A DNA stretch of 64,000 nt from contig JAUIMM010000088.1 of NCBI GenBank assembly GCA_031769625.1, forward strand, positions 4,541,501-4,605,500. The letters run 5' to 3'. Positions 24,186-34,492 of this stretch are shown here, piece after piece. Numbering within the stretch: the stretch's first letter is position 1; the number at the start of each line of letters is the position of its first letter. A model generated the notes under the pieces. The model made no database searches. It was not told where the DNA came from and saw nothing but the letters and a program-made list of their open reading frames with translations. A program made the position numbers and the translations under genes. This DNA comes from Taudactylus pleione (Eukaryota; Chordata; Amphibia; Anura; Myobatrachidae).

Positions 24186-25579
24186 TAGCGTTGCAGAAGG
24201 TAATGTTAGTAGCGCACACACCACCACCGCCCTATGCGGATGGGGGTGAAGGTACAGTCAATCTCAAAAATCATAAAAATGTAACAAGTAACTTGTACCC
24301 TCTTCTAAGTAACTATAAGGAACATGTTTATGATACAGATGATGACCCTACTGTGATGTCCGCTCTTTCCCATGTTGCACAAATGTTAAATGTACCACCA
24401 CAGCAAGCACAGGTAGCTGCCCCACCAGTGCAGGAAGTATTGATACCCGCTGTAACAGTAGCAAAGATCACTAATACCATACGTAGTAGCAATAGGCTGA
24501 ACCCTCAAACAGCTAGTAAGGTCAAAGTAGCAGTGTGGCAGGCATCCATCCTGTCCGGACAATATCTGTTCCCTATGCGAATCCGGACGCACATGGTGTA
24601 GTGGCCACAAGGGATGTAGCGATGCATTGTCCATGGACAAGAGTAGAACTATGTTCCATAATGACAGATTTCCCCGACCCTAGGAAAGAACTAGCAAAGT
24701 GCCAGAGATTTGTAAAGGATTTGGGTAATGCTCAAGAGCCAACCAATAAAGATTGGCGAGTGGTATTACTGGCATGTCTTCCAAACAATACCAATGTGAA
24801 AATGTTTATCACAGCCTGTGTATTGGATGGAGATAGTCCCATAACTGATGAAGGTAATCAGGACAATATAGCCCACATTGTCACCCAATTGGCTGTATTT
24901 TTGCCATTGTTAACTGGAGTAATATCTTCACAATTAAGCAGAAAGAGTGAGTCTGCAGCAGATTATTTTACCAGAGCGCTGCAGACTAATACCCAATACA
25001 CAGGCATAGAAGATATAAAAGACAATACCCATCACAGGGAAATGACAATCACAGTGCTTATGGAATTTCTTAAAAACACTAAAGGCCAGGGTTCAGATCT
25101 CACTTCCTGGTTGGAGGCGAGTTACGGTAGACACACTCAGGGAATCTGCAGTTGAACATAATAAAAACATCCTTAGGAAGAGAGAAATGCAGAGCGAGAA
25201 ACTAATGGCTGTTAGTATTCAAGCTCCGGAAGGAATGCAAATAACACCGCAGCACTCTTATCACACTCAGCCACAATACACTCATCCCACACAACCTCCA
25301 TACCCTTATCCCTATACACAACCACAATCTTTCCTCATTCCCCAACCCACACAACAACTCTCAACTCGTCAACCCCGAAGGTGTTTTAGATGTAACAAGG
25401 AGGGCCACATAAGTAAGTTCTGTAAGGCCAGAAAGTGGGAAACATCAAACCAGGGAACACTGAGATACCCACAGCAGTCAGTACAATTCCAGCCATCACC
25501 TGCTCACGTCACAGCAGTAAATGCTTTGCTGGAAGAAGATAGTCAGGTCACACCTGTAGTCTACAGCCAGTCAGGTTAA
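24186..25579 (+). pseudogene. ERV gag remnant (matrix end, capsid, nucleocapsid)
   Basis: Three frame segments make up gag. The first (24191-24601) holds a proline-rich PPPPYADGG stretch, a late-domain-like PPPY. The second (24535-25155) is a capsid-like helical region with a major-homology-like area. The third (25187-25579) is a proline/glutamine-rich linker followed by one CCHC zinc knuckle, CFRCNKEGHISKFC, near 25381-25425. Frameshifts occur near 24560 and 25155-25187. The N-terminus is missing. Gag would form the virion core and bind RNA through the knuckle. Confidence 0.85.
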
Positions 25580-25589
25580 CTGGGGATAT

Positions 25590-25830
25590 TAGAGAAGAAC
25601 CTGTAATGATAGTTGATGTAGATGGTAATAAACATTCTTTTCTTGTAGACACGGGGGCAGCCAGATCAGTGATAAAATCTCCATCTAATTTGCAGGTGAC
25701 CAGCAAAACAGTACCAGCAATGGGTGTAACGGGTAAAGTGCATCATTATCCTTTAACCAGATCTGCAGATGTTACTATTGGTCCATTGTATACCAGGCAT
25801 TCCTTTCTCCTGGCAGGCTCCTACTAACCT
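25590..25830 (+). pseudogene. ERV aspartic protease remnant
   Basis: The active-site triad region FLVDTGAARSVI is encoded around 25639-25674 (VDTGA at about 25645). The frame ends at 25827, and the rest continues in another frame from 25769. It would have cleaved Gag and Pol. Confidence 0.85.
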
Positions 25831-26896
25831 ACTTGGAAGGGATTTGTTATGTAAATTGGGATGTGTCATTTATTGTCCCCCTGATGGTATATTTTTAGAT
25901 ATCCCAGAGAGGGTTGCGCACGAGGTGAGGGATATATCAGACACTCCCCAAAGGTTAATGTTTCACTCTACTGTTTCAGATAAGAATCCATCTCAGGTAG
26001 ATCAGATGTTATCTCAAATACCAAGATCACTTTGGACCAAAGATGGACAGGACACTGGATTGATGGCAAATGTAGCTCCCGTAATGGTAAATCTAAAGGG
26101 TGGTAGCCAAGCTCCAAAAATTCCCCAGTACCCGTTAAAACAGGAGGTAGAGATAGGGGTTTATCCCATAATTGAGCAGTTATTACAACAGGGAATTTTA
26201 GTCTGTACAGCGAGTGGAGCCAACAGTCCCATCTTTCCTGTAAAGAAGAGTGGTGGGAGGGGTTATAGGCTGGTACAGGACCTTAGTTGGGTTAATAAGG
26301 TTGTAGAGAGCCAATTCCCCATAGTGCCGAATCCAGCTGTCATTCTAATGCAGATCCCACCAAATGCAACCCATTTTACTGTCATTGACCTCTATTCTGC
26401 CTTCTTCTCTGTCCCTCTTCATCCTGACTGTCAGCACCTATTTGCTTTTACATACAGGGGGGTACAATACACATGGACACGATTGCCCCAGGGCTTCATA
26501 GACAGCCCCAGTATCTTCTCCCAGGCCTTACACAACTGTTTACAATATTTTCAACCTGCCAATGGATCCATTCTAATACAATATGTGGATGATTTTTTGT
26601 TGTGTTCTGATTCGTTTATGTCATGTTTAAATGATACTAAACTTTTATTGCTTCATCTCGCAAACAAGACACAAGGTTGCTAAGGACAAATAACAGCCAT
26701 GCCAGTCCAGGGTTAAATACTTAGGACACTGTCTGACGCAGGGATTATGACATCTGACCACTGACAGAATCCAGGCCATACGTACCATGACACTACCACA
26801 GAACCAACAGCAAATCCGTACCTTCTTGGGAATGTGTGGATACTGCAGAATGTGGATCCCAGATTTTTCTATTTGGCTTTACCATTACAGGACTTA
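25769..26896 (+). pseudogene. ERV reverse transcriptase, interrupted
   Basis: A long open stretch (25769-26683) covers fingers and palm: SGANSPIFPVKK, YRLVQDLSWVNK, FTVIDLYSAFFSVPL with the first catalytic Asp, LPQGFIDSPSIFSQAL and the YVDD box at 26582-26593. After a frame break, VKYLGHCLTQG and RTFLGMCGYCRMWIPDF continue to about 26890. There a MITE begins and the remaining connection region is lost. Apart from the C-terminal break, the palm motifs are well preserved. Confidence 0.92.
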
Positions 26897-27345
26897 GGGC
26901 CTCATTCAGAGGCGGTCATTAGATGCAAGTGGTTGCTCTGAATCAGGGCGGCCGCTTGCATCCTGAACGGCCGCCTCCTTGTCGATCATTAAGATGTGGG
27001 TTAACACCCACAGCTCTAATGACCAACATGGGTGATGGTCGCGATGGTCAAGACCATCGCGACCATCGGGGCTTACGACCAGACCCTAGGGTAGGGTCTG
27101 GGCACTCATAAGCCCCAGGGAGCTTCCTGCTCTGTTCGAGCAGGAAGTTCCACACTGACATCAGCAACGATGTCAGTGGGGCCGCCCCCAAATGGCAAGC
27201 ATTCCAACTGGAATGCCTCCGTTTGGCCAGGCACGCCCCTGGCCCGCCCAGCAAACGGCGAGCTGTCACTCAACAACAACAGCTCGCCCCGTCTGCTACG
27301 AGACCCCTAAAGACGGATCGCCCGTCTTTAGCCGTGCCTAGCGCA
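26897..27345. mobile_element. GGGCC-family MITE, subfamily A (copy A1), inside ERV pol
   Basis: The left end GGGCCTCATTCAGAGGCGG is preceded by TTA. The right terminal repeat is missing; the retroviral sequence resumes near 27345 without it. The interior repeats the family A hairpin series in reverse order relative to the copy at 34676-35225: an ATGCAAG/CTTGCAT stem, a GATGGTCGCGATGGTC stem, GACCCTAGGGTAGGGTC, GAGCTTCCTGCTC/GAGCAGGAAGTTC, TGACATC/GATGTCA, GCATTCC/GGAATGC and GGCGAGCTGT/ACAGCTCGCC. Confidence 0.8.
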
Positions 27346-28166
27346 AGTGTAAGAGCAACTGCACTATTGGTCAGTAAGAGTGAGGATGTAGTATTAGGCC
27401 ATGATATGATTGTTTATACACCTCATGCTGTATCTGCTTTGCTGAATTCAGCCCAAACCAGACATGTCTCCTCAGCTAGGTTCACAAAATGGGAACTAGC
27501 TCTAATAGCACCTGTAAACATCACCATCAAACGGTGCAGTACGTTAAACCCAGCAACGTATTTACTATATATGCCTCGGGATGCACAAAGGGTGGAGAGA
27601 GGTGAGTCGCTGGTGAAAGGTGAGTTCTGCAGGTATACTGATGCACATGATTGTATGGAATATTTAAATCAGACCTTTACTGCAAGACCTGACATAAGTG
27701 ATACACCTTTAGAAAATGTGGATGTGACATTTTACACGGATGGGAGTTGTCATAGACAAACTGACACTGGAGAGTTATGTACAGGTTATGCTGTTGTAAA
27801 TGACGAAGACATCATAGAAGCCGAACCCCTTGGTCCACGTCACTCGGCCCAAGTGGCGGAGCTGGTGGCACTAAGGAGAGAATGTGAATTAGCAAAAGGC
27901 AAATCTGCTAATATCTACACTGACTTTAGGTACGCCTTCAAGGTAGTACATGATTTTGGTGCTCTATGGCATCTAAGAAATTTTATGACAGCAGCAGGCA
28001 CACCAGTCGCACACTCAAAACATATATTAAAGTACTATTGACCGCTATCCAAATGCCTAAAGCAGTAGCCATCATTAAGTGTAAAGCCCATACATGTGAA
28101 GATGATCCGGTATCACTGGGCAATAACGGAAGACGAAGCTGCCAAATGGGCAAACACGCCAATTAA
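27345..28166 (+). pseudogene. ERV RNase H region
   Basis: The frame to 28041 includes the tether (VLGHDMIVYTPHAV) and RNase H with FYTDGS near 27730, AELVALRRE near 27860 and IYTDFRYAF near 27920. A frame change at about 27966-28041 leads to KAVAIIKCKAH in the next segment (to 28166). The domain is recognisable from start to finish but broken at least once. Confidence 0.88.
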
Positions 28167-28309
28167 TCAAATGATGATGGTTTTCCAAACGATTGATATG
28201 CAGAAATTAATTGAGATGCTAAATTTTTGTTCCATTTAGGAAAAGGCAGTCTGGAGATCTAAGGGATGTGGGCAAGAGTCCTCTGGACTCTGGAAAGATG
28301 GACAAGGTA

Positions 28310-29388
28310 AGCCGGTGGCACCCAAGGCATACTACCCGAGCTTGGCTGAAGCAGCGCACGGTCTGACTCACATGGAAAAGCAGGTTATGTGCAAGTTGGT
28401 CAGGGCGTATTGGTGTGCACCAGGTTTTTCTTCCCAAGCCGAAAAAAAGAGGGCAATGTCTTGTTTGACATGCTTGAGGAAGAACATTGGAAAAACAATA
28501 CTAACCAAGCCATCCCACGTTCCTCCGACAGACTGACCTTTTCAGGTAATACAAATTGATTTATTCCAATTGCCACCCTGCAGGAATCTCAAGTATGTAT
28601 TAGTTTGTACAGATGTGTTTTCTAATTGGGTAGAGGCATACCCAGCTGCCACTAATACTGCTGCGTTCACTGCTTAAAAGATTGTTCAGGAGTTTGTATG
28701 CAGATACGGTATCACTAGAATTATTGAAAGTGATTGGGGTACTCATTTCACAGGTGATGTCTTCCAAAACATGTGTAAGTTGATGGGTATTAATAGTAGA
28801 CTTAATACCCCTTACCGACCGCAAGCCAGCGCCAAGGTGGAGAGGATGAACGGTACTATTAAAAATAAATTATGTAAGATCATGGCAGAAACTGGACTGG
28901 GGTGGCCAGAAGCACTACCACTGGTCCTTCATAGTATCAGGACAACTCCTAGACCCCTCCTCAATCTGTCCCCCTTTGAAATACTGTTTGATAGACAACC
29001 TCATTTGATTTTAAGTCCGCAGGAATATTTGAAAAGTAACAACGAGGTTACTGTAAGGTATCTTATAACAATGAGTAAACAGTTGAAGAAGCAACAGCAG
29101 AAACTGAAATTGTTGTCACATGATATGCCAGAAACAAACTGTCATGATGTTGAACCGGGAGAATTTGTTATGATCAGGAATTTCTTGCGTTCAGGTTGTT
29201 TGACAGATCGGTGGGAAGGTCCGTATCAAGTGTTGCTGACGAGTGCAAGTTCCTTGAAAGTGGCAGAGAGAGATACCTGGGTCAATTCCACTCACTGTAG
29301 AAAGGTCAACCAACCGGTGGAGATACGGGGCGGAGTCGAGGCAGATAATGTGAACCTGTCGATTGCGAGCCTGTTTCGGGAGGGTTAA
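28310..29388 (+). pseudogene. ERV integrase, interrupted by a stop
   Basis: The zinc-binding N-domain (28315-28536) retains the H-x3-H and C-x2-C pattern (HGLTH ... CLTC). The catalytic core follows: IQIDLF near 28553, ESDWGTHF near 28730 (the usual Arg after ESD is Trp here) and the Glu in SAKVERMNG near 28835, so the D,D,E set is recognisable. A TAA interrupts the core near 28675. The C-terminal part (SPFEILFDRQPH, DRWEGPYQVLLTS) runs open to 29388. Confidence 0.9.
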
Positions 29389-29430
29389 AAGGTGTGGTGA
29401 GATACCTGAGCTAAAGAAACGTGTAGATCA

Positions 29431-30457
29431 GTGCTTCCAGCAATGGAGTGGTGTGCTGTGGTCATCCTAGTTCTTTCTTCCACAGTTTCTGTCGTGATGA
29501 TCTGTTTGGGGATATCCAATTTCTGTGATGGAGGACAGAGGATGGAGAGGGGAGCTGAGTACTATGCCAAATCAGGGGAGTGTCTGACCAATCTTAGTAC
29601 CGTAATTGTTATGTTATTTGGGAAGAATACTTCCAGAAATTATGACCCTCACACATGCTGAAATGCTTGGTATTCATAAAAATGCACCATCGCCATATCT
29701 TCACACGCAGTATGAACACAGAGGCAAAAGAAATATGATACCTGGTGATGTGCATAAAGCCACTCAGTTAATTAGTGAGACAACAGGCTTTCAAGTTTTA
29801 GTAGCACTGGATCCCACCAGGATCACTCGGGGAACATAAAATTTTAGATATATTCAGGATCTTGCTAAATTGATAGATAATATCACCGAGAGGTATGATG
29901 ACACCTTCAGTTATACAGGTAGGGAATTGCAAGCATACAAGAAAGAACTGGTGCAACACAGACTAGTGTTAAATTATTTAACCGCTGTCACTGGAGGGTA
30001 CTGCGTAACTTTGGCCACCCAATTTGGAGTGAAGTGTTGTACCTATGTCACAAATGATACCAGCGACCCCAAGGAGGTGATAGACCGAAAGATGGATGAA
30101 ATTCTGCAGCTAAAATGGTAATTTCGGAAGAACCATAATGCTTCAGTGGCTGAAGTGGAGGAGAAGGTAGAGGAGTAGGTTTCATGGTTGAACCTAGCGA
30201 AATGGTTCTCAGGCCTAGGGAAATGGGTCCAGGAATTGATCGCAAGCATAGGTAAACTCCTGATCCTCATACTTGTTGTCATCATAGTAATTGGCCTATG
30301 TGTCCGGTGTGTTCCTACTGTGGTGAAGTGTGGAAAATGTAAAGATAAGGTAAAACATAAGAACAAAATTATGATGGTGGTCAGCAATGACAATATGAAT
30401 ACTGGGGTAAATATAGAACTGCATTACAACCCTGAACTAGGTTATACCATCTTATAA
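29431..30457 (+). pseudogene. ERV env remnant, SU mostly deleted
   Basis: A hydrophobic leader-like frame lies at 29431-29661. After a short segment (29606-29839) comes a TM ectodomain piece (29870-30121) with a heptad-like region, then GGYC, ten residues and CC (about 29995-30040). A further frame (30188-30457) carries the membrane anchor LLILILVVIIVIGLCVRC and a basic cytoplasmic tail. Only about 1 kb remains, so the receptor-binding subunit is essentially absent, and stops separate the pieces. No restored product is implied. Confidence 0.78.
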
Positions 30458-30760
30458 TGTATTATATTTAGATGTGCACAAAATGTATTATTAAAATGTT
30501 ATTTTAAAAACACCTCAAATAATGTAAGTCCCTATTCCCCCTCAAGACCTCCGTTATAGGATTGATGCATCCCCACATCATTCCCATGATCTTCCAAGAT
30601 CCACGGTGTGCGTATAATGGTAGTTTTATGTCCCCTCTCAGAGACACATTATTGATGGATTAAGGATCACCTTGTGCCATCCCATAATAACATTAAATAA
30701 TATATCAAATTGTAAGCCAAAATATTTTTAAAATCAGAGTATGATAGCATGTTGTTCGCT

Positions 30761-30774
30761 ATTAAAGGGTGGAC
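30761..30774 (+). promoter_or_regulatory. ERV polypurine tract region
   Basis: ATTAAAGGGTGGAC directly precedes the TG start of the LTR. Retroviruses prime plus-strand synthesis at such a purine run. Confidence 0.55.
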
Positions 30775-31336
30775 TGTCGAAGCTGGATAATTGGCTGAGA
30801 CAAGATCAGCTTAAAATTAGAATCTGCATGACGCCATTTTGCGAATGGCCGCCCAGCGCCATTTTAAGTTACAATTCACGAGCTCAGTACATATGGCAAT
30901 GTTTTAATAATCCTTTCAGAAACCATACCCTGATGTATCTTAGGACAACCTTGCATAAAAAATACCATAACAAACACAGTATTCACGCAGAGTCTAGAAA
31001 AACCGCTTCCTGAGAAAAGTAATTAGAAAAGACAATACACCAGGAACTGTGGGTGTTTTTGCATGTAAAGGGAGAGACCACATGTGGACAGGTGTAGCTG
31101 TGGCAATTGTAATATGGCCCAGACACTTGAATTTGACTGAATGAACAATGGTAAGAAATCTGCTTGAAAAGAACTGACACAGGTATCCTAATAAAGCTTT
31201 TAAACTCACTCTCAGAAAGGATGGCACCAGCAATCGGCGGGGGGTCTCCACCCTGTTTGAGAGTGAAGCTCATTGCCCATAACACATTGCATTGCAGTTT
31301 AAAAATGTTAATAAGGAGTGTGTGTGTGTGTATGTA

Positions 31337-31376
<40 letters not shown>

Positions 31377-32290
31377 CATGCATAAAAACCGTACTTTATG
31401 CACCGTTGCGCTGTTAACATGTCGCACATTAGCGAGTGCATAATACCCTGCATGCGAATGCTGTTTATTAGCTTCATGTATACGAATCTCCCCAAGTTAA
31501 CTAGCATCTTTTCCCAAACCCCTAACACTTACACACTGTACATTCACGTAAAAGGTTGCATAGTTTAAAGGTATAAGATTCAAGTTTTATCCATTTATTA
31601 CTAATGCTGTGAAATAAAGGCTATTTGGTATCTTAGGTTTAATACATGATAAGTAAACCGTGTTTGGTGTTATACTGATCTGCACTTTCTCAACAGCTTC
31701 CCGGTATCATTGGTGTGAAGATCGCAACATGCATTCTCAACTTATAGACTGTAGAAAGTTAAAGCACCAAAATGTACTTTGTAAAATTAACAGCTTAGGT
31801 TTGCATGAGGTGGGAAAACAGAGACAAAGGCTGTCGGAGGCTGGTCTGTGTCCATTTGAATCAACCTGTTAAATGTATTGTAAAAGAAGCACCGTGATGG
31901 AGAACCAATGAGATCGCAACAAACCTCTCTATTGTATAGTCTATTTCTGTAAGGGTATAAATATGTAGGTTCTGACCTCAGTCTTCAGTCTTCATGCTGA
32001 TGCTGTTGATGGAGATTTCTTGTTGATGCCGGAATGTGGTCCCAGAAGCGCATGCGTATGTATAACTGTACTTTGGGTCTGTATAATTTCTTTGCGCTAA
32101 ATTGTACTTAAATCACAGCTTGTAACTATCTGTACTTTGCTTGAATAATACTTTGTGCTTTGGAAACACATGTTCAAGGTCTAAAGTCTTTATTTTACTG
32201 TATGACTGCGTACGCAAATAGCGTCAATTTTAGAAGGTATAGACAGGTTTTTAGAAGGTATAGGCAGGAGCATATAGAGGTTTAAATTCA
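30775..32290 (+). repeat. ERV 3' LTR with internal insertion
   Basis: The LTR starts TGTCGAAG and ends near AAATTCA. It matches the minus-strand LTR at 46756-47838 over its whole length, for example GGATAATTGGCTGAGACAAG at the start and GCATGCG near the end. About 470 bp at 30916-31385, ending in a TG/TA microsatellite, have no counterpart in the other copy and are probably an insertion. A TATAAATA-like promoter lies at about 31955. An AATAAA-like polyadenylation signal is not clear. Confidence 0.82.
31317..31375. repeat. TG/TA compound microsatellite
   Basis: (TG)n with interruptions changes to (TA)n inside the LTR insertion. Confidence 0.9.
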
Positions 32291-32301
32291 GTATCCTTAG
32301 T

Positions 32302-32425
32302 GAATAATAACTTTTGTGCTTTGGGACCACACTCAAAGTCTGGAAAGCGATTATTTCATATGCGTACGCAACGCTAAATAGCGACTTTATGATATAGAGG
32401 TTAAATAGGAATTGATATAAGCAAC
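32302..32425 (+). repeat. Tandem copy of the LTR 3' part
   Basis: GAATAATAACTTTTGTGCTT onward, including the GCGTACGCAA and AAATAGCG words and a final ATAGAGGTTAAA, repeats 32140-32285 with substitutions and small gaps. The LTR end is therefore duplicated in tandem. Confidence 0.6.
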
Positions 32426-32464
32426 CTGTGATCAATATAATACATTAAAGCAAATCATGATCAT

Positions 32465-33021
32465 GGGGTCTAGTTACTAAAGGGAGAAAAGGGGGAAAAA
32501 TGCTAAAGACAGAGAAAATCCCTTTACATACCGCTTCTCAGTATGTACTAAAGGGATTTTCTCTGCCTGTCAGCGCTAAGTGCAGGCTACAACATCGCAC
32601 TGCACCTGGGTACTTAGTGCTGCCATAAACACCTATGGCAGTGCTAACTGTCCCAGGTATTACTAAGGGGAGAGAGCACTTACCGTCTGCTGACCTCTCC
32701 AGCGCTGATATCGCCTCCTGTAGCTGCCGGTATCTGCTTCTCCTCTCTGGAGAAGCAGGACTTGAGCTTTGTCAGGTTGGCCGTTTGTAAATCAAGTTTG
32801 TTGAAAAAAAAAAAGTCGCTGCTGCCGGCCGGAGCCTGGAGATGTTGAGTAACACAGGGCTGCAGGGTAAGGGAGTCTCAGCTGTTACTGCCGAGGGGGT
32901 GACTTAACGTTCACCCTCCTTGGCTGGTCTATTTTTAGTAACTGCTGCGTTAGCCAGCTCCTGCTTTGCAGCGGTAGCAGGTGAAGCAGGAGTGGCATTA
33001 GAGTCTTAGTAAATAGACCCC
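32465..33021. mobile_element. MITE with GGGGTCTAGTTACTAA ends
   Basis: The left end GGGGTCTAGTTACTAA is complemented by TTAGTAAATAGACCCC at the right. Palindromic pieces inside include CTCTCTGGAG and AGAAGCAG words. The interior is non-coding. Confidence 0.75.
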
Positions 33022-33329
33022 CATATCATGTAGCGTACCAATACGAGAACTAATGCAACAATAGATCAAGCAAAAATGCTGACACTATTACAACAATTAC
33101 ACAATAAAAACAAAAATATTTTAAAAAAGACAATCACAACAATAATGGACACATACAATGCATTGCTAGAAAATTAGTAGATAATGTTAAACCTAAGATA
33201 TCACTCTTAAAACTCATTAATTAATACCTATATTCGTGTGTTTATATAATGAAACCCTCACCATGAGAATGAAAGTCATAGCTGTTAAAGACCTAACACT
33301 ACATAACTGGGATTATGAGTCTCTGGTAT

Positions 33330-34011
33330 TTATAAGAAACATTAGCGCCCCAATGTTTCATTAAGGCCTTTGGGGGCTAGAGTATTCAATGTATGGATCC
33401 ACCTGCTTTAATTTTGTAGTATTTTTTTATCTCTGCTGCCACCTCTCATAATCATGGGTACATGATCTAGGATGATAGAATGAATAGCGGCCACATTATG
33501 TTTAGCCTGTGCCCAGTGTGTGGCTACAGGTTGATCACTACATCCAGACTCCAAGGCTTGGCGTATGGCGCTACGATGTAACGCCATATACATTCTTTGA
33601 ACTGCTTTTGAGTCTTACCTATGTAGGCTAATCCACACGGACATGTAAGCATATATATGACGTGCGTGGTGGTACATGTAACTGCAAATCTGATGTTCTA
33701 TCTTTTTCCCGTATGGGGGTGAGAGAAAGTACTGCCAACCGTTCGTGAACGGCATGTTACACAGCCCAAGCATCTGTAGCAACCCCCTTTCCTACTCAAA
33801 AAGTGAGTGGGTTGTTTACTATCCAGTCCTGTGATATCAAGTTTTACCAAATAATCTCTAAAAAATGTTTTCTCTAGTGTAGGTAATAATTTGGTGTGCG
33901 ATAGTGAAAGAAATCACGATCTGTGGTTATTGTTGGCCACCATGTTTGGCCCTTTTGGTAATCATGCCACTTGCTGGAGTATATCGACACAAGGTAAATT
34001 GTTTGGACAAT
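33330..34011 (-). pseudogene. Penelope-like GIY-YIG endonuclease, broken
   Basis: On the minus strand a cysteine pair segment (CYRCLGCVTCR near 33760) is followed by VIYMLTCPCGLAYIGKT (about 33660-33612), the GIY-YIG signature. Then come KQFKE and a region with THWAQAKHN (33520) and HTLNTLAPKGLNE (33380), the conserved C-terminus. Frames change at least once near 33590. The nuclease would nick target DNA. Confidence 0.85.
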
Positions 34012-34489
34012 GGACCTCATTCAGACCCGGTCACAAGCGCTGAGCGCTTGCAACCGGGTCGATGTTAAGGTCCTGCACACGCGCAAGCCCCAGAGTGAGA
34101 GAGAAACTCTCTCGCTCCGGAGCTCGCTACAAAAGGGCCGGCTGTCGATGTTGATCGACAGCTCGGCCCGTTTTGTAGGCGGGTCGGGGGGGGTGGTGGC
34201 TACACAAACGGAGGTGTTCCCAGGCGAACGCTTGCCATTTTGTCGGCGGCCACACTGACAGCAGGGATGTCAGCGGGGAGCTTCCTGCTCGATCAGAGTA
34301 GGAAGCTCCCTGGGGTTCCCGAGACCCAACCTTAGGGTCTTGTTGCAAGCCCCGATGGTCGCGATGGTCTTGCCCCTCCTGGTAACCCACAGCTTAGCTA
34401 GCGACCAGGAGGCCGCACTAAAAGAAAGAAGCGGCCGCCCTCATTCAGAGAGAGCGATCACTTCTTGCAACCGCCTCTGAATGAGGGCC
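34012..34489. mobile_element. GGGCC-family MITE, subfamily A (copy A2)
   Basis: Ends GGACCTCATTCAG and CTGAATGAGGGCC are flanked by AAT at 34009-34011 and 34490-34492, an exact 3-bp duplication. The interior has consecutive hairpins: ACCCGGTC/CAACCGGGT with AAGCGCT/AGCGCTT inside, GAGAGAGAAACTCTCTC, GGGCCGGCTGTCGA/TCGACAGCTCGGCCC, GGAGCTTCCTGCTC/GAGTAGGAAGCTCC and GAGACCC/GGGTCTT. Confidence 0.92.
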
Positions 34490-34492
34490 AAT

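Larger units (their letters stand above)
24186..32290 (+). mobile_element. Endogenous retrovirus, class I-like, 5'-truncated and degraded
   Basis: Gag, protease, reverse transcriptase, RNase H, integrase and env remnants follow in retroviral order, then a polypurine stretch (30761-30774) and a 3' LTR starting TGTCGAAG at 30775. No 5' LTR or primer-binding site is visible. Frameshifts and stops occur in every gene, pol contains a MITE with a deletion, and most of SU is missing. A single zinc knuckle, a YVDD box and a gamma/epsilon-like integrase suggest the class I group; this is my motif reading, not a phylogeny. Confidence 0.92.

Noticed and set aside
24535..25155. Possible intact retroviral gag gene
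   Set aside because: Only the capsid part is open; frameshifts on both sides and the missing start show a pseudogene.
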